A DNA stretch of 64,000 bases from Tenodera sinensis (Eukaryota > Arthropoda > Insecta > Mantodea > Mantidae), in contig CM060964.1 in NCBI GenBank assembly GCA_030765045.1, forward strand, positions 149,678,705-149,742,704. Reading direction: 5' to 3'. A program made the position numbers and the translations under genes. Shown in pieces: positions 11,407-23,782 of the stretch. How positions within the stretch are numbered: position 1 is the stretch's first letter; every line of letters begins with the position of its first letter. The notes beneath the pieces are model-generated. The model searched no databases. It was not told the origin of the DNA and was given only the letters and a program-made list of their open reading frames with translations.

Positions 11407-14351
11407 TGGTTATACGTGATATACGCATAATCCAGGCTAATCTAATGAGATAAAACTAGAGCCACGACATGGTACAAGCAACGGCAATTAAGAAGAACGT
11501 GGACATCATAGTCGCTTGTGAGCCAAATAGGAAACGAGTGTCTGACGGCAGTTGGGTCAAGGATAAAAGAGGTGACGTAGCACCATGTTTTGTTAATAAG
11601 AAACTTGAGGTGTTAAAGGTTAGAGAAGAAGAAGGTTATGTTTGCGTGTATTTGAAGCAGTGCAATTTATATTGTTGCTACAGCTCACTTAATATTCCGT
11701 TGGATGTATTTAAGAGTGAAATAGACCTCCTAATGCAAGACAAAATGCGTACAGGTGGTGAATGCATCCTTTTGGGCGATATAAATATTAAATCGCCACA
11801 ATGGGGATCTCCAGTAGCAGACCGTAGAGGCAAATACTGGACAGAATGGATGGCAACACGAGATTTGGTGGTGCATAATATTGGGGGTGTACCGACCTTT
11901 GTCAGAGACAACTGTGAGTCATACATAGATGTTACGTGCTCTTCACAGAACTTAGCTCGAAAAATCGCGAATTGGCAAGTGTCAGAGGAGGAAACTCTCA
12001 GTGATCGCCGGTTTATTTATTTCGAAATCAAGGGCACAAGAGAGCGCAAAGAATTTAACCTAGAAAAGAGGAAGATAGAATATGATTGGGAGGTGTTAAA
12101 AACCACACTTGAATGGAAGTTAAAAGGAGTGGATGCTAACATAGGAGAGGGAACCCATGAACGTTTGACTAAGATTTTACAAGAGGCTTGCAAACTAAGT
12201 CAGATAAAGAGATCAAGAGCGAATAGAAGCCAAGTACCATATTGGTGGAGCAACGAAATAGAGGATTCAAGGAAAAAATGTATACAACAACGAAGAATTG
12301 TGACCAAGCTTCGTAGAAGAAACTTAGACTTGGAAGAAATTGAGGTAGCAAAGAATGAATACAGGCAATGCAGGAATGAGTTGGCCAGACTCATTTACCA
12401 GTCTAAATGTATTAGTTGGCAAAAGGTGAGTGATGAGTTAGAACATGACATATGGGGAGCTGGCTACAAAATAGTCACAGGGAAAATTATAAATAAAACT
12501 CCTTTTGACCTGAGTACTGAGAAGAAAATGGAAATAGCTAGGGTGTTATTCCCTACAAGAGAAGACAACGTGGAACCAGTAGCCAGGAAGCCCAAAGTAG
12601 AGTTATTTACTCTGGAGGAAATGAATGAGGCAATAAGCAAAATAAAGACAGGGAAAGCACCCCGAATCGATGGAATAAACCCAGAGGTACTTAAAGCTGC
12701 CGTTAAAATAGCACCAGAGTTATATCTGGGAACGATAAACGACTTGTTACGGAAACAGGAATTTCCAGATAAGTGGAAAATACCAAAGGCAGTGCTGCTC
12801 TTGAAAGGAAGTAAATCCCCTCTGGAGCCCTCAGCGTATAGACCACTGTGTTTATTGAATACCTTTAGCAAGTGGTTCGAAGGAATGATTAAGACCAGGC
12901 TAGAAAAAGAGATCACAGAAAAAGGAGGGTTATCTTATCAACAATATGGATTTCGTAAACAGAAATCAACAATACAAGCCATTCATGCCGTACTCAAAAT
13001 AAAGACGGAATGGGGTGGAAAGTGGGTCGCATTAATTACCTTGGGCGTGAAAAATGCTTTTAACTCCGCCACGTGGAGCACAATATTAAATGATCTAAAG
13101 GAAAGGAATATCTCCACGTACATAATAAATGTATTTACGTCCTACTTTCATGGAAGGAAAATAAGAATTGACAAAGAAGCTGTAGAAATAACAGCAGACG
13201 TGCCACAGGGTTCGAATCTTAGACCAACTCTTTGGAATATATTATACCACGGTGTCCTCAGGCTGAAATTGACGGACGGCGTAATGCAAATTGCTTTTGC
13301 AGACGATCTTGCCTTAGTGGTAACTGCCGAAGATAAACAAGAATTGATATTTAGAGCAAATGAATCGCTAAGACGTATTGATAGATGAATGACTTACAAT
13401 GAACTAGAGTTGGCACCACACAAAACAGAAGCAGTCATCATGAAGGGTCCTAGAAACCAGTTTACTGGCTGTTTTACACTGAAGGGAACAGAGATAGTTC
13501 CTAAGAAGGCTGTTAGATACTTGGGAGTCATGATAGGCGAGAATACAACCTTTGGTGAGCACATCAAAACAGTTGCTAAAAGGGCAGAACAGAGAGCCTC
13601 ACAATTAGCTAAAACAATGCCAAATATAGGAGGACCGCAAACAATCAAACGGCAAATGTTATGTGGGGTGGTTTATTCAATTATGCTTTATGCTGCACCG
13701 ATCTGGCATTCAGTACTAGAAAAGAAGAAACATGTAAAAGAAATAGAGAGAGTCCAGGGAAAGGTATTGCTAAGAATGGTGAGCGCCTATAGGACAGTAT
13801 CTAATAGGGCACTGCAGGTAATAGCGGGAGCCATTCCAACTGATTTATTGGTGAAGGAAAGGCAACTGACAAGTGACCCCAATATACGTCTTTCTACCGA
13901 AGAAAAAGAGGTGATTAGAAATCAAATCATCAATGAATGGCAATCGAGATGGGATACAACACTGGTAGGACAATGGACCAAAAGATTAATCCCGGGTGTG
14001 AGACCATGGCTAAGATGCTCACATCGACAAGTGGACTACTTCCTAACACAAGTTTTAACCGGACATGCAAGGTTTAAGAGTTACGCTCTTAGAATGGGAA
14101 AGACTGATACCATTAATTGTATATATTGCAACGATGAGGACTCAGTAGAACATACTTTCTTTCACTGCCCACGTTGGGAGGGGAAGAGAAGGGAAATATA
14201 TGCAAAACTGGATATGCAATTGTCGGTAGATAACCTCTGTACTGTTATGATCGAGAAAAAAGATGCATGGAAAATGGTGAAACAACTAGCAAGGTACATC
14301 CCTGAAACCAAAGAGAGTGATGTAAGGAAGTTTGTAGAGCAAATACGCTAG
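11406..14351 (+). pseudogene. ORF2 (endonuclease-reverse transcriptase) of the R1-clade LINE
   Basis: The frame begins with ATG at 11406 (IRIIQAN.., the endonuclease start) and has stops at 11451 and 11457. It then runs open from 11469 to 13385, meets one TGA at 13386-13388, and runs open again to 14351. Domains in order: endonuclease (LLGDINIKSPQWGS, PTFVRD, SDRRFIYFE), reverse transcriptase (APRIDGINPEVL, AYRPLCLLNTFSK, YGFRKQKST, IAFADDLALV with the catalytic ADD at about 13299) and a C-terminal CCHC (CIYCNDEDSVEHTFFHC). The length of about 980 codons is normal for the clade. ORF2 nicks the target and copies the RNA; three stops disable this copy. Confidence 0.9.
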
Positions 14352-14525
14352 AGCTATTTTAAACAGATAAGTCCCGGTTAATTGCGGCATCTTTTAAGGC
14401 TACCATCCTGAAGTTATGCACTTTTGCGGTTCCAGGTGGCATGCCATGTGAGTAAGGGCTTTTTAGTTGGTAGGAATCCAACTCGCAGTGGCGTCTAAGA
14501 AGATTTTTCCCTTACTATAAAAAAA

Positions 14526-14943
14526 CTACCACCACCATTACCACTACCACTACTACCACCACCACCACCACTACCACCACCACCACTACTACCACCACTA
14601 CCACCATTACCACTACCACTACTATGTGCTGCCACTACCATCACCACTACCACCACCATTACCACTACCACTACTACCACCACCACTACTACCACCACTA
14701 CCACCACCACCACTCCTACTACCACCACCATTACCACTACCCCTACCACTACTATGTACTACCACTACCACCACCACCGCCACCACCATTACCACCACTA
14801 CCACCACTACCACCACGATCACTACCACCACCACTACCACCACCACTACCACTACCACAACTACTACCACTACCACTACAACATCCACTATTACTACCAC
14901 TACCACTACCACTACAGCATCCACTGTTACTACCACTACTATG

Positions 14944-14986
<43 letters not shown>

Positions 14987-14996
14987 GCTGCTGCTG

Positions 14997-15036
<40 letters not shown>

Positions 15037-15050
15037 CACTACTACTTTTT
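14526..15050. repeat. (ACC/ACT)n microsatellite, right part, with higher-order units
   Basis: About 525 bp of ACC/ACT triplets, continuing the array at 8942-9120. A punctuating phrase CTACTATGTGCTGCCAC or close variants recurs near 14619, 14751 and 14937, giving an irregular higher-order period of about 130-190 bp. The right third becomes pure CTA with a short CTG block. The Tyr/His/Thr-rich open frames here are artefacts of the repeat. Confidence 0.92.
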
Positions 15051-15540
15051 CCCCTAATATTTAGCTTGACCCTTGGCATGCGCATGACTGCAGTGTGTGG
15101 CCAAAATTTGGATAACCAACATTCATATTCCTAACATTGTATTTTACGAACACACAGAGTGGACATATTGCCTTATTGGAGAACGCAACTGTTAAATGGT
15201 ATATAACGTTTAATAATGTTTTCTTGTTATCAGTACAAATTGTTGTGAAATACATATTTTATAAGTACATATTAACTGTTATTTTGTAACATAGTTCGAA
15301 TTGCTATTATTCGCACCGATTGTAATGTGTTCTATAGTGGATACGGTTAAATGTAATGTAGAGGCCTAACTCATGTCACGAATCCTGGATCTCTTTTTTG
15401 TTTTTGTTCATAGATGAGAAAAACTGTTCTCATCTGTGGCTTACTTCAAACATTGTAGCCATGCGCCCACTGAGAAGTTTTCAATTAGGATACATACCTC
15501 GGTTGTTGTATTATACATATATCTATCTCCAGCCTAGATT
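15051..15540. other. AT-rich linker, nothing recognised
   Basis: No motif, repeat or coding similarity is visible between the microsatellite and the next LINE. Confidence 0.45.
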
Positions 15541-16079
15541 ATCCAACGCTTCCCCCTCCCCCCGTACCTACCCCTCCAACGGTAGGTACGAGTTTGGTGA
15601 ACCCGGGGTCCCGAGACGCTCACCGGTGCGGAGCCATTGCATTGTCATGTGTACCCAAGTAGCTCCCGAAGGGCCAGGTCACCATGTGTAGTTCAGCGGC
15701 CGGGTGTCACTGGGATGTACTGTGTTGCCGCTGTCTGGGGCCCGATGTAATTATCCACAAGTCTCCTGAATCCACATTGACTTCTTTGAGGCAGCTTGCC
15801 CTAACGTGGAGTGGGCCACCGGCGCTTATATCGATGGTAAGGGCCTGACTTTGGTGATTGTATCGCATACCAGACCGTAGTGACAGGCGGAGGGTAAATT
15901 TTCTGAAGTACTCCTTGAGATCGAGTCTGAAGTGTGTGCTTCAGGCCGGCACAGACCGTAAGATTTAGGTGTCTTTTCCCTTTATCCCCCGGATGGCAGA
16001 CTGGCACAGAAGGTTCCGGAAGGGGGACTTAATAATCATGGCTCCTCTGCGCACAACCACTTCATCACCTCGATTACTG

Positions 16080-16961
16080 GTAATGAGACTGACCTGTGAG
16101 GGTAACACTATGACACACCTGAGTCCATTTCACATTAAGGGACAGTTGAACAGAATCTGTGGTCCTGTAAAATATGCTACACCTTGTACGGAGGATAGCT
16201 TGCTGATATAATGTACTTAAGACACCCAGCCAGCGAGACTGTTAAGTGCAAGTCTCCTGAGTCGGTCTGGGTGGCTCAGTAGGTTAGACGCTGCCTAATG
16301 ATCCCATGATCACGGGCTCAAATTAGACCCAGACCAATGGTTTTTTTATGTGTGCTTAAAAGCGACAGCTCTATGTCAGTAGATTTACTGGCATATTGAA
16401 GAACTCCTGCGGGACACAATTCCAGCACATCAGCGATCTACCAATAGACTGCATCGTTAAAACAACAAAATAATTTAATTGTTTGCAAGTCTACTGGAAT
16501 CTTACCCAGTGAAAATCAAGAAGCACAAAAGCCTCAATAGCTCTCGCGGTGTGATTAGCACTTCAAATTTAGAAGATCTCTCCAACGTGGACACAGTGAA
16601 CTGCCATTCCGACCAAGGCGTTATTGCTGGGTTCAGATTAATCGGGAAGAGGGACGACCACCTGTTTCCTTTGCGCGCGGTATTTCTTATGTTTGAGCGC
16701 ACCATGTTCCCGAACTTCATCTTCTATAGCTACGACTATGCAGCAGTTCGTCCCTACGTCCCGAATGCTATGAGATGTTATCGCTACCAAAACTGCGGGC
16801 ACGGGCAGCAACGCTGTACCGTCTCACCAGTTTCTCCTCGTTGTGAACGCAAATGTCACTGGTGCATTCCTTTGCACTGGACTCCACCTGTGTTAAGCGT
16901 GGTGGTGCCATCAAAATCACACGACTGCTCACGTTTCCAAGAGGAAAGGCATATAAAATAG
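16080..16961 (+). pseudogene. ORF1 (gag-like) of the I-like LINE, split by a SINE
   Basis: The N-terminal part reads SPFHIKGQLNRICGPVKYAT at about 16120 and stops at the SINE. After the SINE the frame resumes with YPVKIKKHKSLNSSRGVI near 16505. The C-terminal region is a Cys/His-rich zinc-knuckle section (RCYRYQNCGHGQQRC near 16770, then CERKCHWC, then SHDCSRFQEE), which is typical of ORF1 nucleic-acid-binding proteins of I and Jockey-type LINEs. The protein coats element RNA. Confidence 0.75.
16260..16483 (+). mobile_element. Full-length tRNA-derived SINE (family A) with 13-bp TSD
   Basis: Flanking copies TGCAAGTCTCCTG (16247-16259) and TGCAAGTCTACTG (16484-16496) differ at one base and bracket a 224-bp unit. 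The head has an A box (TGGCTCAGTAGG, 16272-16283) and a diverged B box near 16315-16325. The body carries the same segment as the truncated copy at 532-670 and ends in an A/T-rich tail. It would be transcribed by RNA polymerase III and mobilised by a partner LINE. Confidence 0.85.
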
Positions 16962-17460
16962 CTCAGAGTGAAGGAACACCTGAACCTTCCAGAGGCAAGA
17001 AACCGTTATAATGATCTTCACCCGCCTACCAAGTTGAGGCATTCGGCCACCATCCACCATGCTGTTCAGAAGCATGACGCCTAGATACAGACGTGCCCCG
17101 GTTCGCTCTCGCATCCTTCCGTGGGATACCAGACTCACCAGTTCGATGGGCATGCTTCTGTCCCGCCTGCAGTAAGACAGTCTGCATCCTCAGCCGTTTA
17201 GATACCAGCTTCAACAGACACAGTGCTCCTGTGTTGCCTAGGGTTAGACATCGTTCGGCCTCACGCACATCTCAGGAGTTGCCGGAGGATGGATTTCACA
17301 ACGTTGGTCCGAAGTTAACCAGGTAAAGAAGGCAAAAGTAGATACCACTTACTAACCTCCTTTTTACCATGGAATACTTCAGTGGAATGGTAATGGGTTC
17401 CGGAAACGAGCTCTGAATATACAGCATGTAATTTCCCAACGATAGCCCTCAATCGTCTGT

Positions 17461-20070
17461 CTAAAACCAACCCATTGGCAGCCTAATCATGGCTGACATC
17501 TTCGTGGTTCTTCGGCATTTAGAACTGACTCTGCAGCTGATGGGCCAGCAAGCTCCTCTGGTGGCGCCTGCTATCTCTGCCGCCAGCATACCGCTTAACA
17601 CACCGCTGCAAGGTGTAGCAGCACATGTGCAACTGCATATCAGCATCTCCTTTTGCAACGTCTATTTACCTCCAATCAGTGTCGCATGACATAACGATAT
17701 TTGGGCTCTTTTGGCACAGATTCCGCAACCGCACTTCTTTTAAGGAAACCTCAATGCCAACCACACTCTCTGCGGCTCCGACATTGACGGTGCCCAAAGG
17801 TGCCTTATAGCAAACGGTTGCGATATGTCCGGCTTAGTCCTGCAGAATACTGATGCGACAAACTTGTTATCATCTGCCTACGTTACATATTCGGCCACAG
17901 ATGTTTCCATCTGCCGTCCGGCATTATTTTCCCTTATTGATTGGTTGGTGCTTTCCGAACTATTTGTCAGTGATCATTACCCCATTAACATTCACTTATC
18001 CGGTCACCAGCCTGTGCCAACACGACCTCCTCATTGTATTGTTTCCAAGCCTAACTGGGGGAATTTCGCTCCCTCATTCACCTCACCGAACATGCTTTTG
18101 CCACCGTCGATCAAAAGGTGGAATATTTCACTCGCTCTATCCTTCTTGCAACGGATTCCAGGGTTCCTGGAAGTTCATCTACACCACCACAGGTCCCTGT
18201 ACCTTGGTGGCCCGAGGTAAACCGTTTAGCGATTAAAGCACGCAAGTGTGCTCTGCGTGTACTCCATTTGCAAAATTTGTAGCTTTTAAACACGTTCGTA
18301 ATAGCGCACGCTTTCTACTTCGTGGAGCTAAACGCAAGTCTTGGGAGAAACTGTCTCTTCTGCGTTGGAGGACGTTAACAAAACAAAACAACAAAAAAAG
18401 CGACAATCATTTCAGTTTTGCCGTCAACGGCTTGTATTATACCAGCGAGCAGGATATACCTGACGCCCTTACTGCTTCGTTCACTCCTACGAGCCATACT
18501 GATAGTTAATAAAGAGCCTTTCTACCTATTAAGGAATCTGCGTAGCGCATAATTCTCGATTTTAACAGTGACTAGTGAACCGCACAACGCACTTTAACTG
18601 AAGCGGAGCTGGTGCATTCCTTTTCCCTCACAAAGTACTATTCTGCTGATCCTTATGACATCTCTTGCAAGCGATGCTTCACCTTCCACCTGCGGCACTC
18701 TCCTTTCCGCTGAGCATTGACAAACGACTCTGGCTTCAGCAGGTTTTCCGGTCTTCCTGGCGAGACGGTATTGTCATTCTGGTCCCTCGGCCAGGAAAGA
18801 CCGGAAGCTTCCCCCTAGCTACCACCTTATTTTCCAAAGACTGTCCTTTGTAAGACCTTCGAACGGATGATTAACACTCGCTTAGTGTGATGGCTAGGGA
18901 CGTGTAAGCTGCTAAGCAATATTCAGTGCAATATTCGTCACCATCGTTCCAGTGTCGACAATCTGACACGTTTGGAGGCTTACTTACAAAATGCCTTTCT
19001 TCTGAAGCAGCATGTCATGTGTGTCTTCTTCGATCTGCAGAAGGCCTACGACACCACTTGGCGCTATGGTAACTTACGCACTCTGAATGGTCATTTAGCG
19101 ATCTTCCCTTTAAATTTTTAGAACCACGCCGATTTCGTGTCCACGATGGAAACACACTGTCTCACGAAAGGATCCAGGAGAATGGTGTACTCCAGGGGTC
19201 GATTCTCCGTATCATGCTGTTCGCCGTTGCCATTAACGGCATCCCTAGTATTCTTCGTGGCGGAATGCCGATGTCACTGTATGTTGATGACTTTGCCGCC
19301 TACTACCGCTCGTATAATCTCGAGTACATTGAGCATCAACTACTTATGACCATAACTTCCATCGCCGAGTGGACGCTTCGTGTCGACCTTCAGTTCTGCC
19401 CTACGAAAACACAGTGTATGCACTCTCTTCGACTTCGTGATGTACAGTCTCCACCTGATCTTCATCTGTGTGGCACACGACCACCGTTTGTTCCGCACCT
19501 TAAGTACCCAGGCCTTCACCTCGACAGCAAACACATCTGGGAGCACCACATTTGTCAACTTCGTGCTTCCTGAGACCGTTTACTTCGGGTACTCAGTGTT
19601 TTATCTGGTGCATCTTGCAGTGCCAATCGCACAGTCTTATTGAGGTTGTATCGCTCTCTGGTCCGGTGCAAACTGGATTACTGCTGCTTTATCCATTGCG
19701 CGGCGTACGCCTCTAAACATTGCCTTTTAAACACTGTCCTTCATGTTGGTATCCGTCTTGCTACTGGAGTATTAAGCACTAGTTGAGTCGAGTGTCTCTA
19801 CACTGAGCCTCTACTTTGGGCACCCCACTCGTTTATACTGTGTTCCCATGTAGCAAGGTTGGCGGCTCCCCCATGTCACATGTCTTTTAACTCTGTCCTG
19901 CACCCCGAACTTGTTCACCATTATATGCAGAATAGCACCATCTCTCGCCCAAGCGGTATTCGGTTTCGCGAATTGCTCGCCGCGCATGGCCCCCGAATGT
20001 CTGCTGTGGAGCGGTTTTCTCTTGGCCACTATCCTCGTTGGGAACTCCACCATGCTCGTTTCGGTCTAGA
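17461..20070 (+). pseudogene. ORF2 of the I-like LINE: endonuclease and reverse transcriptase
   Basis: Endonuclease pieces lie at 17490-18030 (ISISFCNVYLPP; a NANHTLCGSDIDGA segment in another frame; then SLIDWLVLSELFVSDHYPIN with the terminal SDH). RT pieces follow. FRSSWRDGIVILVPRPGK is near 18735, LTRLEAYLQNAFLLKQH then VFFDLQKAYDTTW near 18965-19060, and GGMPMSLYVDDFAAYY near 19260 with the catalytic YVDD. The thumb, YRSLVRCKLDYC, is near 19650. At least six frame changes or stops occur. RNase H is not readable before the SINE at 20071. Confidence 0.8.
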
Positions 20071-20300
20071 GGCCGCGCCATAGCCGAGTGGTTAGACCAG
20101 TCGCTTCTCACCAAAGCGGCCCGGGTTCGATACCAGGTAACCACATGTGGGATTCGTGGTGGACGAAGCGGCGCTGGAGTGGGTTTCCTCCGGGTTCTCC
20201 GGTTTCCCCTATCATCTCAGTCCATCGGTGTTTCGTCTTCATTTCATGTACCATCAGTGTCACCGCCTGCGGTGCCGTATGTAGTAAAAGCGGGCGTAAA
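20071..20300 (+). mobile_element. tRNA-derived SINE (family B)
   Basis: The head resembles a serine or leucine tRNA: A box TAGCCGAGTGGTTAGA at 20081-20096 and B box GGTTCGATACC at 20124-20134. The body GATTCGTGGTGGACGAAG at 20151-20168 recurs in the second copy at 42788-42805. That shared non-tRNA body is the reason to call a SINE rather than a tRNA gene. The 3' end is not sharply defined. It lies against the end of the I-like LINE. Confidence 0.8.
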
Positions 20301-20984
20301 ACACTACAAAAAAGTTTCTTTCTTGCTGTGCCAAGGTCGCCACCCCTCAAGGGCATGTGAGTGTTGGACTTCAAATTTTGAATTCGGGCCCAAGTGACCT
20401 AACCTTACACAGTACTCATCCATCCTTCCTCTACCTGTCGCATTCAAAGATATATTCAGGTGTGCCTAACTTGTTACGCTTCTCACATACATTCGAGTTC
20501 TTTTCCCCTATTCTGTTTAGGTATACAGGATGTGTCACTGGGCGATGTCCTGAAACATAGTGAAGAAACCATTTTCTTGGTTTCATATAATCCAGTCATA
20601 AACTTTCTTTACGTTTGGAGATAAACCATGTACCCCTCTTCCTACATCTGAGTTGCTCCACTCTCCTTGCCATCCCTGCAATAAGTAATTAGCAACTTTT
20701 CGCTTGGCATGACACCTTTTTCCAATAATTTCAAAAACTTTTCCATATTCTTACTTTTTAATCCAGTATATTTCTCTCTTTGATCTGATTAAGTAGTCAA
20801 TAGGCCAGACTCCTGATATTGCTGACAAGCCTAAGCTATATGTCGTTTTAACAGCTCCAGTACTGCAAAGTAATATTTGCCTTTGGACTCTTCTAATTAA
20901 CTTTGCACAAGGTTTGATTCTGAATTGATGTGTCAATGTACTTGCACCGCTCTCTTGTTTTTAATCTCTACGTCTCGGCCCAAA
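20301..20984. other. Linker, nothing recognised
   Basis: No coding or repeat similarity is evident before the LINE thumb sequence begins near 20985. Confidence 0.4.
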
Positions 20985-22493
20985 TGCTCTTCCTTTCGCA
21001 GACGAGACGAAATTTTTGGTGTTGATTTTTTACGGTAAACTCAGTTGGTCTTCTCATTTCTCGTATTTAAAGGCAAGGTGTAAACGTTCTCTTAATGTTT
21101 TATGAGAAACAGAGGCGATCGCACAATTACGATTATACCGCTCAGTGGTCCGATCGAAACTAGATTACGGTTGTGCTGTGTATTGCTCGGTTAGACCGTC
21201 GGATTTAAAACGCCTGAATCCTACACACCACCGTGGCATCCGGTTCAGTATTGGCACCTTTCCAAGGAGCCCACTTCTCAGCCTGTCTGCGGAAGCTGCT
21301 GAACCTCCGCTTAGTTATTCACGACATGTTCTTCTCTGCAGCTACGCTTGCACACTTTCTGGTTTAGAAGAACGCCTCTCGTTTAGGGTTTTTTGTTGTT
21401 GTTGTTGTTGTTGTTGTTTTTTTTTTTTTTTTTTTAATTGATACCTTGGACCGCCAAACTTCAACGAGTTCCCTGCCACGTCAGTCTGGGTTTGCTGTCC
21501 ATGCCGAAGTCTTCCACTCCACTCTTAATGTTTTATGGGTTTTAAGTGACACATCCTGAAGAGGCGATCGCACAATTACGATTATACCGCTCAGTGGTCC
21601 GATCGAAACTAGATTACGGTTGTGCTGTGTATTGCTCGGTTAGACCGTCGGATTTAAAACGCCTGAATCCTACACACCACCGTGGCATCCGGTTCAGTAT
21701 TGGCACCTTTCCAAGGAGCCCACTTCTCAGCCTGTCTGCGGAAGCTGCTGAACCTCCGCTTAGTTATTGACATGTTCTTCTCTGCAGCTACGCTTGCACA
21801 CTTTCTGGTTTAGAAGAACGCCTCTCGTTTAGGGTTTTTTGTTGTTGTTGTTGTTTTGTTTTGTTTTGTTTTTTTGTTTTTTTTGTTTGTTTTTTTTAAT
21901 TGATACCTTGGACCGCCAAACTTCAACGAGTTCCCTGCCACGTCAGTCTGGGTTTGCTGTCCATGCCGAAGTCTACCACTCCACTCTTCGTTCGGCCATT
22001 TTGAACATCCATGAGCCGTCCGGATCCTGCAATTTTATTTACACTGACGGCTCGAAGAACGATCGTGGAGCAGGGTATGCTTTTATTCACGGTCGCCACA
22101 GTTTGAGCTTTCGTCTTTTACGGCAGTGCTCGATTTTTACAACAGAGCTGTTTGGTATTTATCAAGCTCTTTTATACCCACGTCGGCAGCCCTTGCAGAG
22201 CTTTATTATTTGTTCGGATACTTTGATTGCCCTCCAGAGGCTACGGACGCTGTACAATTACCATCCATTGGTGCAGCGCATTCAGGATCGCCTTCACATC
22301 CTTGCCAGTGTTGACAGTTGCCTCTCCTTTGTGTGGCTACCTGGACAAGTAGACCTGCAAGTAAACGAGAGTGCCGATGCTGCCGCAAAGGCAGCAGTTT
22401 TAGCTCTGAAGTGTTTTAGCGCCTTTGTTCCCTCTGATGATTTTCGCATAGTTTTAAGTTGTGCACTCCTCTCACAGTGGAGTAGTGACCGGA
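20985..22493 (+). pseudogene. I-like LINE fragment: RT thumb (duplicated) and RNase H
   Basis: Starts within the RT thumb (KLSWSSHFSYLKARCKRSLNVL in one frame, near 21037). It continues through RSKLDYGCAVYCS, which is present twice because of a tandem duplication. From 22030 to 22440 a clean RNase H domain is open with all four catalytic positions: D in IYTDGSKNDRG, E in FTTELFGIYQAL, D in FIICSDTLIAL, D in NESADAAAKAA. It is cut at 22494 by the triplet array. The RNase H would remove the RNA strand during retrotransposition. The frame stays open into the array only because the repeat unit is a triplet. Confidence 0.82.
21090..21970. repeat. Tandem duplication of a 435-450-bp LINE segment
   Basis: CTCTTAATGTTTTATG starts both units (21090 and 21523). 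The RT-thumb text and the downstream GTT/T-rich stretch are repeated almost base for base. They differ mainly in the length of the poly-T and GTT runs and in a few bases at the unit start. The near identity makes this a recent duplication. Confidence 0.9.
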
Positions 22494-22592
22494 ATGCCGC
22501 TGCCGCCGCCACCGCCACCTCCATCGCCACCGCCGTCGCTACTACTACCACCATCACCATCACCACCACTACTCATACTACTACAACTACTT

Positions 22593-22686
<94 letters not shown>

Positions 22687-22850
22687 CACTACCACTACTA
22701 CTACTACCATTAATACTACTACTACTGCTACGGCCACTGCCACTGCCACGGCCACTGCCACTGCCACTGCCACTGCCACTGCCACTGCCACTGCCGCTGC
22801 CGCTGCTGCTGCTGCTACTGCTACTGCTACTGCTGCTGCTGCTGCTCCTC

Positions 22851-22882
<32 letters not shown>

Positions 22883-23573
22883 CCTGCTGCTGCTGCTCCT
22901 GCTGCTGCTCCTGCTGCTGCTCCTGCTGCTGCTCCTGCTGCTGCTCCTGCTGCTGCTGCTACTCCTACTGCTACTGCTGCTGCTTCTCCTGCTGCTGCTG
23001 CTCCTGCTCCTGCTGCTGCTGCTCCTGCTGCTGCTGCTCCTGCTCCTGCTGCTGCTGCTGCTCCTACTGCTACTGCTGCTGCTGCTGCTGCTCTTGCTCC
23101 TGCTGCTGCTGCTGCTCCTACTGCTACTGCTGCTGCTCCTGCTGCTGCTGCTCCTGCTCCTGCTGCTGCTACTCCTACTGCTACTGCTGCTGATGCTCCT
23201 GCTGCTGCTGCTCCTGCTGCTGCTACTCCTACTGCTACTGCTGCTGCTGCTGCTGCTCCTGCTGCTGCTGCTCCTGCTCCTGCTCCTGCTGCTGCTGCTC
23301 CTGCTCCTGGTGCTGCTGCTCCTGCTCCTGCTGCTGCTCCTGCTGCTGCTGCTGCTCCTGCTGCTGCTGCTGCTCCTGCTCCTGCTGCTGCTGCTGCTCC
23401 TCCTCCTGCTCCTGCTGCTGCTGCTCCTGCTCCTGCTGCTGCTGCTCCTGCTGCTGCTGCTCCTGCTGCTGCTCCTGCTCCTGCTGCTCCTGCTGCTGCT
23501 CCTGCTCCTGCTGCTGCTCCTGCTGCTGCTCCTGCTGCTCCTGCTCCTGCTGCTGCTCCTGCTGCTGCTGCTC

Positions 23574-23605
<32 letters not shown>

Positions 23606-23670
23606 GCTGCTCCTGCTGCTGCTGCTCCTGCTGCTGCTCCTGCTGCTGCTGCTCCTGCTGCTGCTGCTCC

Positions 23671-23704
<34 letters not shown>

Positions 23705-23750
23705 GCTGCTGCTCCTGCTCCTGCTGCTGCTGCTCCTGCTGCTGCTCCTC

Positions 23751-23782
<32 letters not shown>

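Larger units (their letters stand above)
9121..14525 (+). mobile_element. R1-clade LINE inserted in an ACC/ACT microsatellite, about 5.4 kb
   Basis: The element has a near full-length two-ORF structure: a gag-like ORF1 with zinc-knuckle remnants and an ORF2 with apurinic-type endonuclease then reverse transcriptase. It has a short 3' UTR and a seven-A tail at 14519-14525. It is bounded on both sides by the same triplet repeat. Size, ORF order and the endonuclease style (GDINIKSPQWGSPVADRRG) match R1-clade elements, several of which target specific repeats. Damage is limited to a handful of stops and shifts, so it is younger than the I-like copies around it. Confidence 0.85.
15541..20070 (+). 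mobile_element. Long decayed I-like LINE: 5' leader, ORF1, endonuclease, RT
   Basis: The copy keeps the order leader, ORF1 with zinc knuckles, endonuclease, reverse transcriptase and the start of the tail. It ends where a tRNA-derived SINE begins at 20071. The left limit is uncertain; a GC-richer leader starts near 15541. Every domain contains stops or shifts. The RT section is the same family as the fragments at 20985 and 24502: the phrase QNAFLLKQH occurs here near 18990 and again near 24535. A SINE splits ORF1 at 16260-16483. Confidence 0.75.

Noticed and set aside
20071..20150. Possible functional tRNA gene
   Set aside because: The A and B boxes are good, but the sequence continues into a body shared with the element at 42706, so it is a SINE head.
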